NCBI GenBank assembly: GCA_017882705.1
Contig: JADGOZ010000059.1
Coordinates: forward strand, 1 to 64,000
Direction: 5' to 3'
Origin: Candidatus Nanopelagicales bacterium
GTDB taxonomy: Bacteria; Actinomycetota; Actinomycetes; S36-B12; CAIYMF01
Length of the DNA: 64,000 nucleotides
Shown here in pieces: positions 62,961 to 64,000 of this stretch (its first letter is position 1; each line of letters begins with the position of its first letter). The notes under the pieces are model-generated. The model ran no database searches and was not told the origin of the DNA. It saw only the letters and a program-made list of their open reading frames with translations. A program made the position numbers and the translations under genes.

Positions 62961-63008
62961 CTGGAGGAACCTGGCGAGTTCTCCCATCATCACTGTAGAT
63001 TCCTCCAG
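62961..63008. promoter_or_regulatory. Perfect 9-bp inverted repeat between permease and pucR genes
   Basis: CTGGAGGAA (62961-62969) and TTCCTCCAG (63000-63008) are exact reverse complements, 30 bp apart, within the 125-bp divergent spacer. The right copy overlaps the pucR -10 box and start codon. This is a candidate binding site for the PucR-type regulator. Confidence 0.6.
62996..63001 (+). promoter_or_regulatory. -10 box TAGATT for leaderless pucR mRNA
   Basis: TAGATT is followed by CCTCCA and GTG at 63008, again the six-base spacing of a leaderless transcript. Confidence 0.6.
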
Positions 63009-64000
63009 TGCCCACGACGATCCGCGACCTGCTCGAGGAGCCGACCCTCGGCCTCGAGCTGCTCGTGGACGGCGACCTCGACCGGGAGATCCGGTGGGTC
63101 CACGTGACCGAGCTCGCCGATGCCTCGCCCTACCTCGTGGGCGACGAGTTCGTCCTCACCGCGGGCGTCTGGCGCGGCCGACGCAGCTCCGCGGAGGGGT
63201 TCGTCCGCGCGCTGCGCAGCCGCGACGTGGCGGGGATCGGCTACGGCCTCCTGGTCGGCGACCCTGGCGTGCCACCGGCCGTGGTGCGGGCCTGCCGCGA
63301 GAACGGCGTACCGCTCCTGGTCGTCCCGCTCACGACGCCGTTCGTCGCGATCTCTCAGTGGTTCGTGGAGCGGCTGAGCGCCGATCGCGAGGGCGCCCTG
63401 CGCGCGACGCTCACGCTGACGTCGGACCTGATCTCGGCCGCCGAGAACTCGTCGGCGGCGGCGGCACTCTCCTCGGTCGCGCGCATCCTGCGCCGGTCCA
63501 CGGGCCGCGACGTCTGGATCGCCGACGCAGTCGGGCGTCCGCTCGCCCACGCGGGCGTCACGCCGGATGCTGCGGTTCGCGAGCGCGCAGCTGCGGCAGC
63601 GGCGGGTGGTCGCGCGGTGGTCGACGGCTGGGCCGTCGAGCCGGTCGGGACCCGGGCCTCCCCCGACGCGGTCATCGCGGTGGCGACGGCCGACGAGGAC
63701 GACCTCGAGGTCCGCTCGCGCATCGATGCGGCGCGCCCGGTGGTGAGCCTCGTCCTGGCGCGCGAACGTGCGGTCAAGGAGTCCGAGCGCCGGCTGGCCG
63801 GAGAGGTCGTGTCGCTGGTGCTCGGCCGGCAGGTGGAGGCCGCTGCAGCTCGGATGGCCTCCTATGGCCTCGATCCCTCGTCGGCGCTGCTCCCGCTCGT
63901 GTGCGCGGTCACCCACCGCGAGCACGCGCTCGAGTCGGCCGAGCGATGGCTCGACGGCAGCCGCACGAACGGCGTCCTGGCCCTGCGTGGCGACGAGCTG
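63008..64000 (+). CDS. PucR family transcriptional regulator (N-terminal part)
   Basis: An open frame of 331 codons runs to the end of the window without a stop. Residues about 5-120 are a PucR N-terminal (purine catabolism regulator) domain: TIRDLLEEPTLGLELLVDGD, WVHVTELADASPYLVGDEFV and NGVPLLVVPLTTPF. A GGDEF-like linker region follows, starting near 215. The C-terminal helix-turn-helix lies beyond the window. GTG at 63008 gives the family N-terminus. It is divergent from the NCS1 permease operon and is expected to control it in response to a purine, ureide or guanidino ligand. Confidence 0.9.
   Translation, partial: MPTTIRDLLEEPTLGLELLVDGDLDREIRWVHVTELADASPYLVGDEFVLTAGVWRGRRSSAEGFVRALRSRDVAGIGYGLLVGDPGVPPAVVRACRENGVPLLVVPLTTPFVAISQWFVERLSADREGALRATLTLTSDLISAAENSSAAAALSSVARILRRSTGRDVWIADAVGRPLAHAGVTPDAAVRERAAAAAAGGRAVVDGWAVEPVGTRASPDAVIAVATADEDDLEVRSRIDAARPVVSLVLARERAVKESERRLAGEVVSLVLGRQVEAAAARMASYGLDPSSALLPLVCAVTHREHALESAERWLDGSRTNGVLALRGDEL

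Overview
The window is high-GC, densely coded bacterial DNA with actinobacterial hallmarks. These include a rex-hemACDBL operon whose HemD carries a methyltransferase-like N-terminal domain, a 32-residue bS22-type ribosomal protein, a RadA-DisA pair, a PAC2-family protein, a CtpE-like P-type ATPase, and many genes that start right after a TANNNT box. An aerobic actinobacterium, perhaps Nocardioidaceae-like, is the best guess; the genus cannot be fixed from the sequence alone. No rRNA, tRNA, CRISPR array, insertion sequence or phage gene was recognised.

Layout. 1-8.4 kb (minus): Rex-controlled haem operon rex-hemA-hemC-hemD-hemB-hemL-phosphatase-tlpA-(ccdA), nearly all joined by 4-bp overlaps. 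8.5-11.4 kb: acyl-ACP desaturase, glutaredoxin-like protein, acyl-CoA ligase. 11.4-16.3 kb: HAD hydrolase, secreted PepSY-like protein, RibD-like reductase, lysophospholipid acyltransferase, NAD-dependent epimerase, bS22, small helix-turn-helix protein. 16.6-24.3 kb (minus): ppx, P-type ATPase, TIM-barrel enzyme, TetR, proline dehydrogenase, proC, acuC. 24.4-27 kb: a Cys-rich protein and a small island (AbiEi-like protein and YjbR-like protein) bracketed by 53-bp inverted repeats. 27-31 kb: radA, disA, an Old Yellow Enzyme. 31-36 kb: DAO-type oxidase, aldehyde dehydrogenase and a divergent ThDP enzyme. 36-45 kb: L,D-transpeptidase, DEAD-box helicase, MFS transporter, a TetR/epimerase divergon, two S51-like proteins (one fused to a CysRS-type C-terminal domain), PAC2 and CPBP proteins. 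45-53 kb: an orphan leader-peptide-like ORF, rocD, a PQ-loop protein, a glycosyltransferase/glucosamine-kinase-like/SIS operon and a CoA ligase. 53-57 kb: MMPL/MarR divergon, GNAT, RibD-like reductase. 57-64 kb: a catabolic operon (NCS1 permease, SnoaL-like, agmatinase-family ureohydrolase, universal stress protein, amidase, alcohol dehydrogenase) divergent from a PucR-type regulator that runs off the window.

How the genes fit together. Haem synthesis and cytochrome c maturation are tied to the NADH/NAD ratio through a Rex operator lying inside the operon promoter. Arginine, ornithine and proline catabolism recurs through the window (rocD, proline dehydrogenase, ureohydrolase, and a DAO/ALDH/ThDP trio that could form a 2-ketoarginine route). 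The least described units are the glycosyltransferase-kinase-SIS operon, the S51/CysRS-C-terminal fusion, and the PucR-linked ureohydrolase/amidase operon.
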